Assembly: GCF_003600835.1 (NCBI RefSeq)
Contig: NZ_NQYC01000001.1
Span: 744,001 to 808,000, forward strand
Source of the DNA: Bacillus sp. PK3_68
Lineage (GTDB): Bacteria > Bacillota > Bacilli > Bacillales > Domibacillaceae
Length of the DNA: 64,000 nucleotides
Direction: 5' to 3'
Shown here: positions 17,637 to 27,606 of the stretch, piece after piece
Numbering within the stretch: the first letter of the stretch is position 1
Layout of the letters: each line of letters starts with the position of its first letter
Notes under the pieces: generated by a model
Told to the model about the DNA's origin: nothing
What the model saw: only the letters and a program-made list of their open reading frames with translations
Databases searched by the model: none
Translations under genes and position numbers: made by a program

Positions 17637-18260
17637 TTACTCAGGAATTTCAATTTCTGTCAATGTGTTGGATGTCGATAGCACAAAATCGACTTCTGTT
17701 AAATACTCATCAATCTTTTGTTCTAATCTTTCATATTCCTGTCGCAGCTTCAACGGGTCAACGATTTTCGCCTCATGTTTTTCCCGATAACTTTTGGTCA
17801 GCTCATTGCTTTCCTCTGCTTTTAATTTCGCTTCGCGACCATACAATACTTCCAATTGGCGATCTAACTGTTGTTTTACTTCATCATTGATATCTTCTAC
17901 CTGGTCGGTAACCAGTGAAAATTCTTGTTTCATTTTTCGGAGAAGCTGCTGTTCGTATTGAATAGATGTTTTCCGTTCAATAGCTTCTGCTACTGTATAC
18001 TGATTGCCCGCAATTTCAACTTGCGTCATAGCATTAGATAAAACAATCGCAGATTTAATAGCATTTCGGCGCTTAATCAAATCAAGTGTGGATTGATAAG
18101 CCGATTTGGCTTTATCTTCAAACTCTTTATTCGTAGCAAATCCGCTAACAGGCTTATTGCCCACAGCATAACTAATAAAAGGAGTTTGATTCATTGTTGT
18201 TTGAATGCGTTTATCTAACAGTTTTAGCTCTGCCAGGGCTCTCGTAATTGATATCTTCAT
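17637..18260 (-). CDS. Hypothetical coiled-coil protein, possibly phage-derived
   Basis: About 207 residues from ATG 18260 (GGAGG about 11 bases upstream). It is highly charged and helical (KISITRALAELKLLDKRIQ; RRNAIKSAIVLSNAMTQVEI; LRQEYERLEQKIDEYLTE), with no signal peptide or membrane segment. Similar sequences come to mind from structural modules of Firmicute prophages, but I cannot name the family with confidence. No other phage structural gene is next to it. Confidence 0.7.
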   Translation of the reverse strand: MKISITRALAELKLLDKRIQTTMNQTPFISYAVGNKPVSGFATNKEFEDKAKSAYQSTLDLIKRRNAIKSAIVLSNAMTQVEIAGNQYTVAEAIERKTSIQYEQQLLRKMKQEFSLVTDQVEDINDEVKQQLDRQLEVLYGREAKLKAEESNELTKSYREKHEAKIVDPLKLRQEYERLEQKIDEYLTEVDFVLSTSNTLTEIEIPE

Positions 18261-18468
18261 AGATTGAACAGCCTCCATTACTCATTCTCTTCCTAAGAAT
18301 AACATAAGCCAAGAGTTAGAAGCTCCTTAATTGATTCTATTTCTCTTTTTATTTACCAAAATAGTGCATTTCTATGTAAAGGAACTTAATCTAAAGCTTA
18401 TAAAGCGTTTATTCGATAAAAAATCTTACTAATGAAGAAGGAGTAGAGAAAAACGAATGATTCCTTTC

Positions 18469-18939
18469 CTATCTTATAGGAACATACAGGTCAACCTTGC
18501 ATTTTCCTTCTGGATCTTCCGCTGGGTTGTTTAAATTAAATTCCAGGTTATGCCTCTCATAATCTGCCTGATAGACACTTCGCGGCAGCCAATCCTCAAA
18601 CATGTATTGATACGCGGCATTCAATTTCTCGGGCGCATCACAAAATGAATATACTGCATATACCCCTCCCGCTAATTTCCTAAATTGCACTTGTTTATGT
18701 TTCTCTGTTTCAAAGTCTTGAGGAATGGTTACACACGCATCATGACGACAGCTGTGGCTCTCAACTATACTCGGATTATCTAAGGAGATTCCTATGAAAG
18801 ACTGCTTCGGCGGAAAAAGCCCATTATTCGCTGCCCAATCGATCAACTTTCCCCAGTGTTCCTGCGGTTCAAAATAACTTCCCGTACGCCTAATAAACGC
18901 CACATCAAATCCCGGTAATTCTTTAATTTTTATGTTCAT
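18469..18939 (-). CDS. GyrI-like / AraC effector-binding-domain protein
   Basis: 156 residues that form one GyrI-like fold: KIKELPGFDVAFIRRTGSY at the start, FIGISLDNP near 48, LAGGVYAVYSF near 88, and a final WLPRSVYQADYERHNLEFN with KVDLYVPIR. In E. coli the stand-alone form (SbmC/GyrI) inhibits DNA gyrase; others bind or hydrolyse small cationic compounds. No DNA-binding domain is present. It is monocistronic. Confidence 0.88.
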   Translation of the reverse strand: MNIKIKELPGFDVAFIRRTGSYFEPQEHWGKLIDWAANNGLFPPKQSFIGISLDNPSIVESHSCRHDACVTIPQDFETEKHKQVQFRKLAGGVYAVYSFCDAPEKLNAAYQYMFEDWLPRSVYQADYERHNLEFNLNNPAEDPEGKCKVDLYVPIR

Positions 18940-19191
18940 TTTTCTCTCCGATCAAACTAGAATAGGTAAATAAGTTCATTCTCTATATATTCCTCGCTTT
19001 ATTTATGAATCCTTTATTTTCCTATTTACCTTTTTTGTTATTAGACAATTCAGTTTTTTTCTTTGAAACGATTATCTCTTATGGTAAAATTTCGGAATAA
19101 AGGTGTGATCAATAAATCCTGCTAAATGACTAGGTAGAGTGAACAGGTACCTCACATCTGTATTTACGGTTTAACTATAGGAGGCTATATA

Positions 19192-20226
19192 ATGATAGAT
19201 TTGCGCAGTGATACGGTAACAAAACCAAGCGAAAAAATGAGAAAAGCCATGTATGAAGCCGAGATAGGAGATGACGTCTACGGCGAGGATCCAACAGTCA
19301 ATAAATTAGAAGAGCTTGCTGCGGAGATGCTTGGAAAAGAAGCGGCTTTATTTGTCACAAGTGGCACGCAGGGAAATCAAATTGCCGGCTTGGTACATTG
19401 TAAGCCTGGAGAAGAAGTGATATTAGAAGCTCAATCACACATATTCCTCTACGAAGCCGCTGCCATGTCAGCATTTGCTGGTGTGCAAACCAAAACATTA
19501 GTTGGGGAACGTGGAGCTATGAAGCCAAGTGATGTGAAAGCAGCTATCCGAGAGGACGATATCCACCAACCCGAAACAGGACTGATTTGTATAGAAAACA
19601 CACACAACAAAGCTGGTGGGGCTGTTGTTCCGCTTAAAATCATGGAAGAAATCTATCAAATTGCCCAAAGAAACGGCGTGCCTGTTCACTTAGATGGTGC
19701 CAGATTGTTTAATGCTTCCGTTGCTTCCGGAATTCCAGCAAAAGAATTTGCTAAACACACCGATACAGTCCAATTTTGCTTATCTAAAGGATTAGGCGCA
19801 CCAGTTGGTTCAATTATTGCTGGTTCCTCTCGTTTCATCTCCAAAGCACGGAAGTGGCGCAAGCGCTTAGGCGGCGGTCTCCGGCAGGCTGGAGTTCTGG
19901 CTGCACCTGGTATGATCGCCCTTCAAGAAAACATCGAGCGCCTTCATGAAGACCATGAAAATGCCAGGCATCTTGCTGAAGGTCTTCATAGTATTGAAGG
20001 AATCACACTAGAAAACAAGGTCGAAACGAATATTGTGCTAGTTAATATTGCTCGTTCTAACCAAACAACAGAGATCTTCTTAAATGAATTAAAAAGGAAT
20101 GGCGTCTTGGCTGGAGAGTTCGGCCCCCATTTGATTAGATTTGTGACGAACAATGGTGTTACCAGAACAGATATTGATAAGGCATTATTGACTATCCAAA
20201 GAACAGTAAATGTTCAACCTATTTAA
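19192..20226 (+). CDS. Low-specificity L-threonine aldolase
   Basis: 344-residue PLP enzyme of fold type I that cleaves threonine or allo-threonine to glycine and acetaldehyde. It starts MIDLRSDTVTKPSEKMRKAM, as is typical. The substrate and PLP region TSGTQGNQIA is at 57-66, the PLP Asp is in HLDGARLFNA (167-176), and the Schiff-base lysine is K199 in FCLSKGLGAPVGS. All key residues are present. The ribosome site TAGGAGG lies 9 bases from the ATG. It is monocistronic with a strong terminator. Confidence 0.95.
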   Translation: MIDLRSDTVTKPSEKMRKAMYEAEIGDDVYGEDPTVNKLEELAAEMLGKEAALFVTSGTQGNQIAGLVHCKPGEEVILEAQSHIFLYEAAAMSAFAGVQTKTLVGERGAMKPSDVKAAIREDDIHQPETGLICIENTHNKAGGAVVPLKIMEEIYQIAQRNGVPVHLDGARLFNASVASGIPAKEFAKHTDTVQFCLSKGLGAPVGSIIAGSSRFISKARKWRKRLGGGLRQAGVLAAPGMIALQENIERLHEDHENARHLAEGLHSIEGITLENKVETNIVLVNIARSNQTTEIFLNELKRNGVLAGEFGPHLIRFVTNNGVTRTDIDKALLTIQRTVNVQPI

Positions 20227-20283
20227 TGATTGCAGAGAGAGGTCTATTATTTTCTTTGATTGAAAGCTTGATCATTCATGCTA

Positions 20284-20327
20284 AAGCAACCAACAGTTCG
20301 CCCAAACTGTTGGTTGCTTCTTTTTCT
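20284..20327 (+). terminator. Intrinsic terminator of the threonine aldolase gene
   Basis: A 15-bp perfect stem AAGCAACCAACAGTT (20284-20298) with 20305-20319, followed by CTTTTTCTCTT. It may also act on the leftward aldehyde dehydrogenase transcript. Confidence 0.9.
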
Positions 20328-20360
20328 CTTAAAATTGTACGTATCGGTTGAGAATTTTAA

Positions 20361-21833
20361 TTATTCCCCGATCTCAATTACACAAGCTTTTTCACGCGAA
20401 TACTCAAGAATCGAATCTGTGCCATATCCGCTTTCTTTAAAACCGCCAAACGGCAGGTCGGCTCCTACTCTTGAATAAGTGTTTACCCATACATTTCCGG
20501 ATTCTATTTTCCGAATCATCCGATGGGCAAGATTAAGATTCCTTGTCCACACTCCCGCCCCTAGGCCAAAGCAGGTATCATTTGCTATTGCCGCAGCCTC
20601 TTCTTCTGTTTCAAAAGGCATAACAACCGCTACCGGACCGAAAATTTCCTCTTGGCAGATACGCAACGAGTTACTGTTCACTTTAAACAAAGTAGGTTCC
20701 ACCCAGTAACCGCCGGAGAGCTCAGGCTTGTCTGGAAGAATAGTCTCCCCTCCATGGCGACCGCCACAAACTATTTCCCCCCCTTCTTCTAATCCCAGCT
20801 CGATATAAGAACGGATTTTTTCGTATTGATCCAGGCTTGAAAGAGGACCCATTGTATTTTTCAGATCCATGGGGTCACCTACGCTTATCGTACTTTTAAT
20901 TCTTTCCGCTATTCGATTGATCATTTCATTGAATATAGAACGTTGAATGAGAATTCTTGAGCCAGCTGTGCATCTTTGTCCAGCGTTACTCGTGTAGATG
21001 CCATGAATGACTCCATCGACCGCTTTATCAAGATCCGCGTCTTCAAACACAATATTCGGTGATTTCCCGCCTAATTCAAAAATAGCTGGTTTGGGATGTG
21101 GGGCACTTGCACGAAGGATGGCACCAGCAGTTGTCCCGGAGCCTGTCATGCTTACTTTGTTCACCCCACGATTAGCTACTAAAGCATCCCCTATGTCTCT
21201 CCCCAATCCGGAAATAACATTAAGCACACCCGGAGGAAGAATTTTACCCAGCAATTCACCATACCGCAATGAGGAAACAGAAGCCTGCTGAGACGGTTTA
21301 ATAATGACCGTATTGCCCGCAGCGAGAGCATAAGCGGCTTTTATTGTGAATGTAAAAAGCGGCGCATTCCATGGCAGGATTCCTACTACAACTCCAAATG
21401 GTTCTCTCAAGGTATATCCGATGCTAGTTGGTCCCATTTGAACCGTTTTTCCCTGGCTACCATCTTTGCAAGCTCCTGCCGCGTCATACCAGACTGATTT
21501 GATAGCTTCAGCTAGATAAGGTGCGACGGCGATCACTTCTCCGTTATCTCTAGTCTCCAGCGTTGTTAATTCTTCATCATGCAACGAAATAGAATCGCCG
21601 ATACGTCTTAAATAACCTGAACGTTCTTCAGCAGAAAGTGCCGACCAGGCAGGAAAGGCTTGACGTGCTGCTGCAACAACGGTTTCTACATCCTCTTGTT
21701 GGCTTAATGGAATCTTAGCCCAAGCTTCTCCTGTAGAAGGTTCAATACTATCCATTGTATTTCCAGAAGAGGCTGACATTAACTGGCCATTGATAAAGTT
21801 CTGGTACTGCTTTAATTCTTGCTTTGTCGTCAA
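20361..21833 (-). CDS. NAD(P)-dependent aldehyde dehydrogenase
   Basis: 490 residues with full ALDH signatures: IIKPSQQA (177-184), the GSGTTAG cofactor loop (231-237), catalytic Glu253 in FELGGKSP and nucleophile Cys288 in NAGQRCTAGSR. It starts at TTG 21833 with AAGGTGGG upstream. It is the last gene of the leftward acyl-CoA cluster, 98 bp after fadF. If the thiolase-fold protein upstream is a retro-aldolase, this enzyme could oxidise the released aldehyde; that is inference. Confidence 0.92.
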   Translation of the reverse strand: MTTKQELKQYQNFINGQLMSASSGNTMDSIEPSTGEAWAKIPLSQQEDVETVVAAARQAFPAWSALSAEERSGYLRRIGDSISLHDEELTTLETRDNGEVIAVAPYLAEAIKSVWYDAAGACKDGSQGKTVQMGPTSIGYTLREPFGVVVGILPWNAPLFTFTIKAAYALAAGNTVIIKPSQQASVSSLRYGELLGKILPPGVLNVISGLGRDIGDALVANRGVNKVSMTGSGTTAGAILRASAPHPKPAIFELGGKSPNIVFEDADLDKAVDGVIHGIYTSNAGQRCTAGSRILIQRSIFNEMINRIAERIKSTISVGDPMDLKNTMGPLSSLDQYEKIRSYIELGLEEGGEIVCGGRHGGETILPDKPELSGGYWVEPTLFKVNSNSLRICQEEIFGPVAVVMPFETEEEAAAIANDTCFGLGAGVWTRNLNLAHRMIRKIESGNVWVNTYSRVGADLPFGGFKESGYGTDSILEYSREKACVIEIGE

Positions 21834-21931
21834 TGTAATCCCACCTTTTTTAGAATATTAAACTACTTTCAACTAGCCATCTTTCACTTTCCATTTATCT
21901 TTCTATCTAACTCTCTAGTGGAATGACAAGG

Positions 21932-24022
21932 TTATGCTAGTATGGATTTTTCGAGGATTTCTACAATATCCAATGTTTGAATACTGCCCTCTTTCTCCAT
22001 CGCTTTTGTGCCGTCGCTTAACATCGTCAGGCAATACGGACATCCACTGCCTATAACACTCGGATTTACAGCCAGGGCCTGCTGTGTCCGTGCTACATTT
22101 ACCCGCTGTCCGGTATCTTCTTCCATCCACATCATGCCTCCGCCTGCCCCACAGCACATAGCTGTTTCACGATTGCGCTCCATCTCCGCAACTTTTACTC
22201 CAGGTATGCACTTCAGGATTTCTCGCGGCGGATCATAGACATTGTTATAACGGCCCAAGTAACAAGAATCGTGATAGACAACCGTTTCGTTCACTTCGTA
22301 TTTCGGAACAAGCTTGCCCTCTTTGATCAGTTTAAATAGAAGATCCGTGTGGTGATAGACTTCGACATTTTCAAGTCCAAACTCTGGATACTCATGTTTG
22401 AATATGTTGCAGGCATGCGGGTCAATGGTTACAATTTTTCTTACATTGTGCTTCTGAAATGTTTCAATGTTAGCCCTGGCCAGCTCTTGGAATAAAAATT
22501 CATTGCCAATCCGGCGGGGAGTATCTCCGGAATTTTTTTCCTTATTGCCCAAAATGGCAAATCTCACACCCGCTACATTTAGTAATTTGGCAAAGGATTG
22601 AACAATCTTTTGGCTGCGATTATCATAAGAGCCCATCGATCCCACAAAGAATAAGTATTCAAATTCTTCTCCTTTTTTCTCTAGCTCCTTAATGGTCGGC
22701 ACTTCAATATCTTCACGTCCGGCCCGCCAGTTCTCCCGTTCTTTGCGATTGATTCCCCAAGGATTGCCCTGGCGTTCAATGTTAGTAATTGCACGCTGGG
22801 CATCCGCATCCATTTTGCCTTCCGTTAATACGAGATAACGGCGAAGATCAATAATTTTATCTACATGCTCATTCATAACCGGGCACTGATCTTCACAATT
22901 TCGGCAAGTTGTACAAGCCCAGATTTCCTCCTCTGTAATCACGTCCCCGATCAGGCTTGGATTGTAATCAAGAGCGACGGCGGTTTCTTGAAGCGTAGTC
23001 ACTTTAGCCATTGCGGCGAGCTGATTTCCTTGCGTATTAGCAAAAGCAAATCCTGGTACCCATGGCGATTGAGAAGTTACTGCAGCGCCTGTGTTGGTCA
23101 GATGATCCCGCAGCTTCACGATTAGATCCATTGGTGAAAGCATCTTTCCTGTACCGGCTGCTGGACACATATTCGTACAGCGTCCGCATTCTACACAAGC
23201 ATACAAGTCAATAAGTTGATTTTGTGTGAAGTCCTGAATTCTGCCAACACCGAACGTTTCTTGTGATTCATCCTCAAAGTCAATGGCTGCCAGCTTTCCA
23301 GGCGGAGTTAACCGGCTGAAAAACACGTTGGCTGGCCCAGCGATTAAGTGAGCATGCTTAGATTGAGGAACATAGACGAGAAAAGACAATAGCGCCAGCA
23401 AATGAATCCACCAGGAAACATAAAATAGTGCCATGGCAGCGGGCTCACTCAGCCAGCTAAAAACACCAGCAACAACAGAAGCTACCGGTTCAGTTAACGG
23501 CGGCGCATGCCCGTGCCAAATGATAGCCATGCCATTGCCGAACAGAACGGAAAGCATGAGTGTCCCGATAAAAATTAACACAAGCCCGGCCTTCAACCCA
23601 CGTTTCAAACGTACGAGTTTTTCAATATACCGGCGATAGAACGCCCAGACAACAGCTATCAAAATCATTAATGTGACAGCTTCCTGAAAGAATGTAAAGA
23701 AAGGATAAACCGGACCGAGCGGAAGATGAGCACCCGGCACAAGCCCCTTTATGATAAAATCAATCGCCCCTAGTTGGACAAGGAGGAAACCATAAAACAT
23801 CATGACATGAATGATTCCGCTCTTCTTATCCTTTAATAGCTTTTTCTGGCCAAAAACGTTAATTTTCACTAAATCGAGCCGTTCTTTAAACCTGCGGTCA
23901 AACTCCTGCTTGCGGCCTAACTTGATATATTCATAACGAGTCTTCACCAGATATAGAAACAAGTAAAGGGCGTAACCTGTCACTAAAAGAAAGGCGATGG
24001 TATTGATGATTAATAGATTCAT
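21932..24022 (-). CDS. fadF: FadF-type iron-sulfur ETF:quinone oxidoreductase
   Basis: About 696 residues from ATG 24022 (AGGAA nine bases upstream). Six hydrophobic helices of a NarI-like membrane part fill about residues 1-240. Then come two 4Fe-4S motifs (CVECGRCTNMCP and CTTCRNCEDQCP) and two CCG domains, the second with CCGAGGGMMW. This is the architecture of Bacillus FadF (YwjF), thought to pass electrons from EtfAB to menaquinone. It is directly downstream of etfB-etfA, which supports that role. Some acyl-CoA pathways in Firmicutes use it in place of classical ETF-QO. Confidence 0.93.
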   Translation of the reverse strand: MNLLIINTIAFLLVTGYALYLFLYLVKTRYEYIKLGRKQEFDRRFKERLDLVKINVFGQKKLLKDKKSGIIHVMMFYGFLLVQLGAIDFIIKGLVPGAHLPLGPVYPFFTFFQEAVTLMILIAVVWAFYRRYIEKLVRLKRGLKAGLVLIFIGTLMLSVLFGNGMAIIWHGHAPPLTEPVASVVAGVFSWLSEPAAMALFYVSWWIHLLALLSFLVYVPQSKHAHLIAGPANVFFSRLTPPGKLAAIDFEDESQETFGVGRIQDFTQNQLIDLYACVECGRCTNMCPAAGTGKMLSPMDLIVKLRDHLTNTGAAVTSQSPWVPGFAFANTQGNQLAAMAKVTTLQETAVALDYNPSLIGDVITEEEIWACTTCRNCEDQCPVMNEHVDKIIDLRRYLVLTEGKMDADAQRAITNIERQGNPWGINRKERENWRAGREDIEVPTIKELEKKGEEFEYLFFVGSMGSYDNRSQKIVQSFAKLLNVAGVRFAILGNKEKNSGDTPRRIGNEFLFQELARANIETFQKHNVRKIVTIDPHACNIFKHEYPEFGLENVEVYHHTDLLFKLIKEGKLVPKYEVNETVVYHDSCYLGRYNNVYDPPREILKCIPGVKVAEMERNRETAMCCGAGGGMMWMEEDTGQRVNVARTQQALAVNPSVIGSGCPYCLTMLSDGTKAMEKEGSIQTLDIVEILEKSILA

Positions 24023-24060
24023 TATGGTCACTTCCTTTTATTGTGATAGCGCCCCTTTGC

Positions 24061-25032
24061 TTACTGCTTGACTGCAGCAAACTCTTCAATTAACATCGGA
24101 ACGACTTCAAATAGATCACCGACAATGCCGTAGTCGGCTACTTGGAAAATGCTCGCTTCCGGATCTTTATTGATCGCCACAATCACTTTTGAATTGGACA
24201 TGCCTGCCAGATGCTGAATCGCTCCAGAGATTCCGCAAGCAATATATAGATCTGGAGTTACCACCTTTCCCGTCTGACCAATTTGCAGTGAATAATCACA
24301 GTACTCGGCATCACATGCTCCACGAGAAGCACCAACCGCACCACCCAGAACCTTGGCAAGTTCTTTTAATGGTTCAAATCCCTCTTTACTTTTCACTCCG
24401 CGTCCACCAGCGACAATGACTTTTGCTTCTGAAAGGTCGACCCCTTCACTCGCTTTTCTCACCACCTCTTTGATGACGGTGCGTATCGTCTGAACCTCAA
24501 CATCTAAGGAAGAGACTTCTCCAGAACGAGACTCATCCTTTGCTAACGGTTCAATATTGTTCGGACGAAGCGTTGCAAAAACAAGGCCATCTATAATAAT
24601 TTTCTTTTCAAATGCCTTTCCCGAATAAATGGGCCGAGTGAAAACAAGCGTTCCGTCGATTTCTTCCACACCTGTGGCATCAGAAATCAAACCAGACGCA
24701 AGTTTACTGGCGATCCTTGGTGCCAAGTCTTTCCCCAGTGCGGTATGGCCAAAGATTAATCCGTCTGGATTTTCTTGGTCGATGACAGCCATTATTGCCT
24801 GGGAAAAGCCATCGGGTGTGTAGTGCTTTAATTGATCGCTTTCTACAGTTACAATCCGATCTGCACCATATTGGATAAGTTCACTTCCTAATGGCTGAAC
24901 AGCTTCACCGATCAAGATCCCTACTACTTCTCCATCCCCTGCAGCGATCTTGGCTGCATGAATCGCTTCAAATGAGACATTTCTTAAAGCTCCGTCGCGC
25001 ACTTCTCCTAATACGAGAATTTTTCTGCTCAT
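24061..25032 (-). CDS. etfA: Electron transfer flavoprotein alpha subunit
   Basis: 323 residues. N-terminal domain starts RKILVLGEVRDG; the C-terminal FAD-binding domain shows VAGGRGVKSKEGFEPL, GAVGASRGACDAEYC, QIGQTGKVVTPDLYIACGIS (each typical of EtfA), and ends with AINKDPEASIFQVADYGIVG. With EtfB it accepts electrons from the acyl-CoA dehydrogenases encoded upstream. It lies between etfB and fadF in one operon. Confidence 0.96.
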   Translation of the reverse strand: MSRKILVLGEVRDGALRNVSFEAIHAAKIAAGDGEVVGILIGEAVQPLGSELIQYGADRIVTVESDQLKHYTPDGFSQAIMAVIDQENPDGLIFGHTALGKDLAPRIASKLASGLISDATGVEEIDGTLVFTRPIYSGKAFEKKIIIDGLVFATLRPNNIEPLAKDESRSGEVSSLDVEVQTIRTVIKEVVRKASEGVDLSEAKVIVAGGRGVKSKEGFEPLKELAKVLGGAVGASRGACDAEYCDYSLQIGQTGKVVTPDLYIACGISGAIQHLAGMSNSKVIVAINKDPEASIFQVADYGIVGDLFEVVPMLIEEFAAVKQ

Positions 25033-25095
25033 CTTAAAAACCTCCTATGCCATGTTTTTTTTGATGATCTGTTTTGCCATTACAGCTTATTTTTA

Positions 25096-25869
25096 TTAAA
25101 CGACTTTCGCTTCGTTACGCAGCAGGTGAACGAGCTCAGTTACCTGCTCATTCAATTCACCGCTTAATACTTTTCCTGCCTCTTTTTTCGCCGGTAAAAA
25201 AATTTCAATGGTTTTAGTTTTCGGTTCCACGTCCTCTTCATCAAGGTCAAGATCATCCAGCTCCAATTCTTCTAATGGCTTTTTCTTTGCTTTCATAATT
25301 CCCGGTAAGGAAGGGTAACGTGGTTCATTTAAGCCTTGCTGGGCAGTGACTAGCAGCGGCAAAGAGGCTTCAATTGTTTCAGAATCACCTTCCACATCGC
25401 GAACAATCGTTACATTCTGACCATCCATCTCAAGGTCTGTAATCGTTGTTACAGCAGGGATTCCCAACATTTCTGCTACACGAGGGCCCACTTGGCCAGA
25501 GCCGCTGTCAATAGCTACATTGCCGGCGATGATTAAATCGGCCTGTTTATCTTTTAAATATTCAGCGATAATTTTAGCTGTTGTATATTGATCGCCATTT
25601 TCAACGTCATCCTCACTATTAATTAATACCGCTTTATCCGCTCCCATGGCTAAAGCCGTTCGCAGCTGCTTCTCCGCTTCCTCGCACCCGACGGAAACAA
25701 CTGTCACTTCCCCTCCTTGAACGTCACGCACTTGTATCGCTTCTTCCACCGCATACTCATCGTACGGATTAATAATAAATTCCGCTCCTTCTTCACTGAT
25801 TTCCCCGTTTGACAGATTGATTTTTTCTTCTGTATCAAATGTTCTTTTTAACAGAACATAAATATTCAT
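25096..25869 (-). CDS. etfB: Electron transfer flavoprotein beta subunit
   Basis: 257 residues, standard length. It starts MNIYVLLKRTFDTEEKI and has the AMP-binding region ADLIIAGNVAIDSGSGQVGP (about 134-153) and the dehydrogenase recognition loop LNEPRYPSLPGIMKAKKKPL (about 188-207, with the Leu that docks to acyl-CoA dehydrogenases). It is in an operon with etfA (63 bp downstream). Confidence 0.96.
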   Translation of the reverse strand: MNIYVLLKRTFDTEEKINLSNGEISEEGAEFIINPYDEYAVEEAIQVRDVQGGEVTVVSVGCEEAEKQLRTALAMGADKAVLINSEDDVENGDQYTTAKIIAEYLKDKQADLIIAGNVAIDSGSGQVGPRVAEMLGIPAVTTITDLEMDGQNVTIVRDVEGDSETIEASLPLLVTAQQGLNEPRYPSLPGIMKAKKKPLEELELDDLDLDEEDVEPKTKTIEIFLPAKKEAGKVLSGELNEQVTELVHLLRNEAKVV

Positions 25870-25930
25870 GCGAAATCCTCCTATTTCTATTTAATTTGCT
25901 GGCCTTTGATTAAATATTGGTCTTTATCCC

Positions 25931-27343
25931 TTAAATGACTTCCGTATCTTCTTTGCTTTCCGGTAATTTCTCTGTCTTCTCTTGAATCCCCGTTATTTTT
26001 TTCGGAATTAAGATCAGAAAGAGGAAGGCAGCCGCTGTAAAAACAGTTAGCAATAGGGCTGTAGACGAAAGAGCGCCTACTGAATTTCCTCCTGCTGCAA
26101 ACAACGCAAACGTAACAAGCGCGAACGACGCTCCAACGCGAGAAGCTACATTCTCAATCGTAATATAAGTAAATGACACAACCCCCAGACGAGCCTCATG
26201 TGCTTTTGATACAATGACAGATTTCACGACTGGTCCAACTGTCCCGATTGCTGTGCCGATTAAGCTCATGGACACGAATAGATAGAAAAAGGACGTGTCG
26301 ATTTTGGCGACAGTCAGCATGCCGATACCCACCACTAACAAACTAATACTCGTGCCAATTAGCACTCGTGCCGAGAGCTTGCCCATTAACCGGCCGCTCA
26401 ACAAGTTGGCCAGTGCCATCGTTAAAAAAAGAGGAAACTGCAGCAAGCCGACAACTGTTGAAGGCTTTCCTTGCACACTTTGTACAAAGAACGTTAATAG
26501 ATACATGACGCTGCTAAATGACATGTACATAATGACAGCAATAACGGACGGCACCCAGAAATTTCTCGTTTTGGCATAATCAATATCCAGCAAAGGCTTT
26601 TTTTGTCTTTTTTCAACAACGAGTAATAAAATAAAAGAAATGACAGAAATCACAAAAGCAGGCACCCACATCCACGAAGAAATGCCATAGTTGTTAATGA
26701 ACGTTGGTACGGTTAAAAGCCCTCCTAATATGAAGAAAACTAATATTACACCACCAAAGTCGAAATGTTCAGATTTTTCACCTTTTACATGGGGTACTCC
26801 GTAAGCAAACAATAAAAAGGAAATCACACCCAATGCCGCACATAGGAAGAAAATAGAAGACCAACCGAAGCGGTCAACGAATATCCCGCTTAACAGCGGA
26901 CCTGCCAAGCCGCCAATAACTGTGTAAAATCCGTAAAGCCCCATGGTTTTTCCCCGTTGCTCGTTCGTAAAATATCTCCCAACGAAGGTGACACCAGCAG
27001 GAATCACAGCGGCCCCGGAGAATCCTTTTAAAAACAACCCGGCAACCAATATCCAAAAAGTAGGAGCAGCCGCAATAAAAAGTGAACCAAGTGCCATACA
27101 GGCAGCTCCGAATAAGATGACTATTTTTTGCCCGAAGGAATCTGACATCCACCCCATGAGTGGTTGAAATCCTGTTAACCCTAGCGCAAATCCCAATTGC
27201 ATATAGACCGAATACCCTGCACCTAAACCAAAGTGTTCAAGCATTTTAGGATAGGCGGGGATATGTGTCGCTTCCGCAAAAACAACAAGAAGAATTCCAA
27301 GACACAAAAAATGAAAGGCTTTCCTCACTGATTTTTCTTCCAT
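25931..27343 (-). CDS. MFS transporter (DHA2-like, about 14 TM)
   Basis: 470 residues, highly hydrophobic with about fourteen membrane helices. The loop between helices 2 and 3 has GWMSDSFGQKIVILFGAACM (MFS signature A type), and a motif C-like GGLAGPLLSGIFVDRFGW follows at about 130-150. It probably moves the substrate or products of the degradation pathway: its position between the acyl-CoA dehydrogenases and etfB supports uptake, while DHA2 proteins are more often exporters. The ribosome site AAGGAGGAAA precedes the ATG. Confidence 0.9.
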   Translation of the reverse strand: MEEKSVRKAFHFLCLGILLVVFAEATHIPAYPKMLEHFGLGAGYSVYMQLGFALGLTGFQPLMGWMSDSFGQKIVILFGAACMALGSLFIAAAPTFWILVAGLFLKGFSGAAVIPAGVTFVGRYFTNEQRGKTMGLYGFYTVIGGLAGPLLSGIFVDRFGWSSIFFLCAALGVISFLLFAYGVPHVKGEKSEHFDFGGVILVFFILGGLLTVPTFINNYGISSWMWVPAFVISVISFILLLVVEKRQKKPLLDIDYAKTRNFWVPSVIAVIMYMSFSSVMYLLTFFVQSVQGKPSTVVGLLQFPLFLTMALANLLSGRLMGKLSARVLIGTSISLLVVGIGMLTVAKIDTSFFYLFVSMSLIGTAIGTVGPVVKSVIVSKAHEARLGVVSFTYITIENVASRVGASFALVTFALFAAGGNSVGALSSTALLLTVFTAAAFLFLILIPKKITGIQEKTEKLPESKEDTEVI

Positions 27344-27606
27344 TAGCTTTCCTCCTTGTTTTAAAAAACACTATAACAGTGTGTGCAATTGGGATAAGCG
27401 GGGGGAACAACACTCGGCCTGCTTAATATTGCAGCCAGCTATTTTACCTGTTTTGAAGCCGAAACAGCCGGCTCAGCTGCTCTCCACATATCCCATTTAC
27501 AACACATGTATTTGCGCGGGCATTTTCCATGAACAAAGATGATTGGCTGTATATGAAATTCTTTACTTTTTTCATTGCTTATAAATGGATTTTCGCCTTT
27601 TGCGTA
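27344..27606. other. Gap inside the acyl-CoA cluster
   Basis: About 260 bp between the dehydrogenase genes and the MFS gene, long for this operon. It holds an inverted repeat ACACT-N5-AGTGT at 27368-27382 just before the MFS ribosome site; it may be an operator for an internal promoter. Confidence 0.3.
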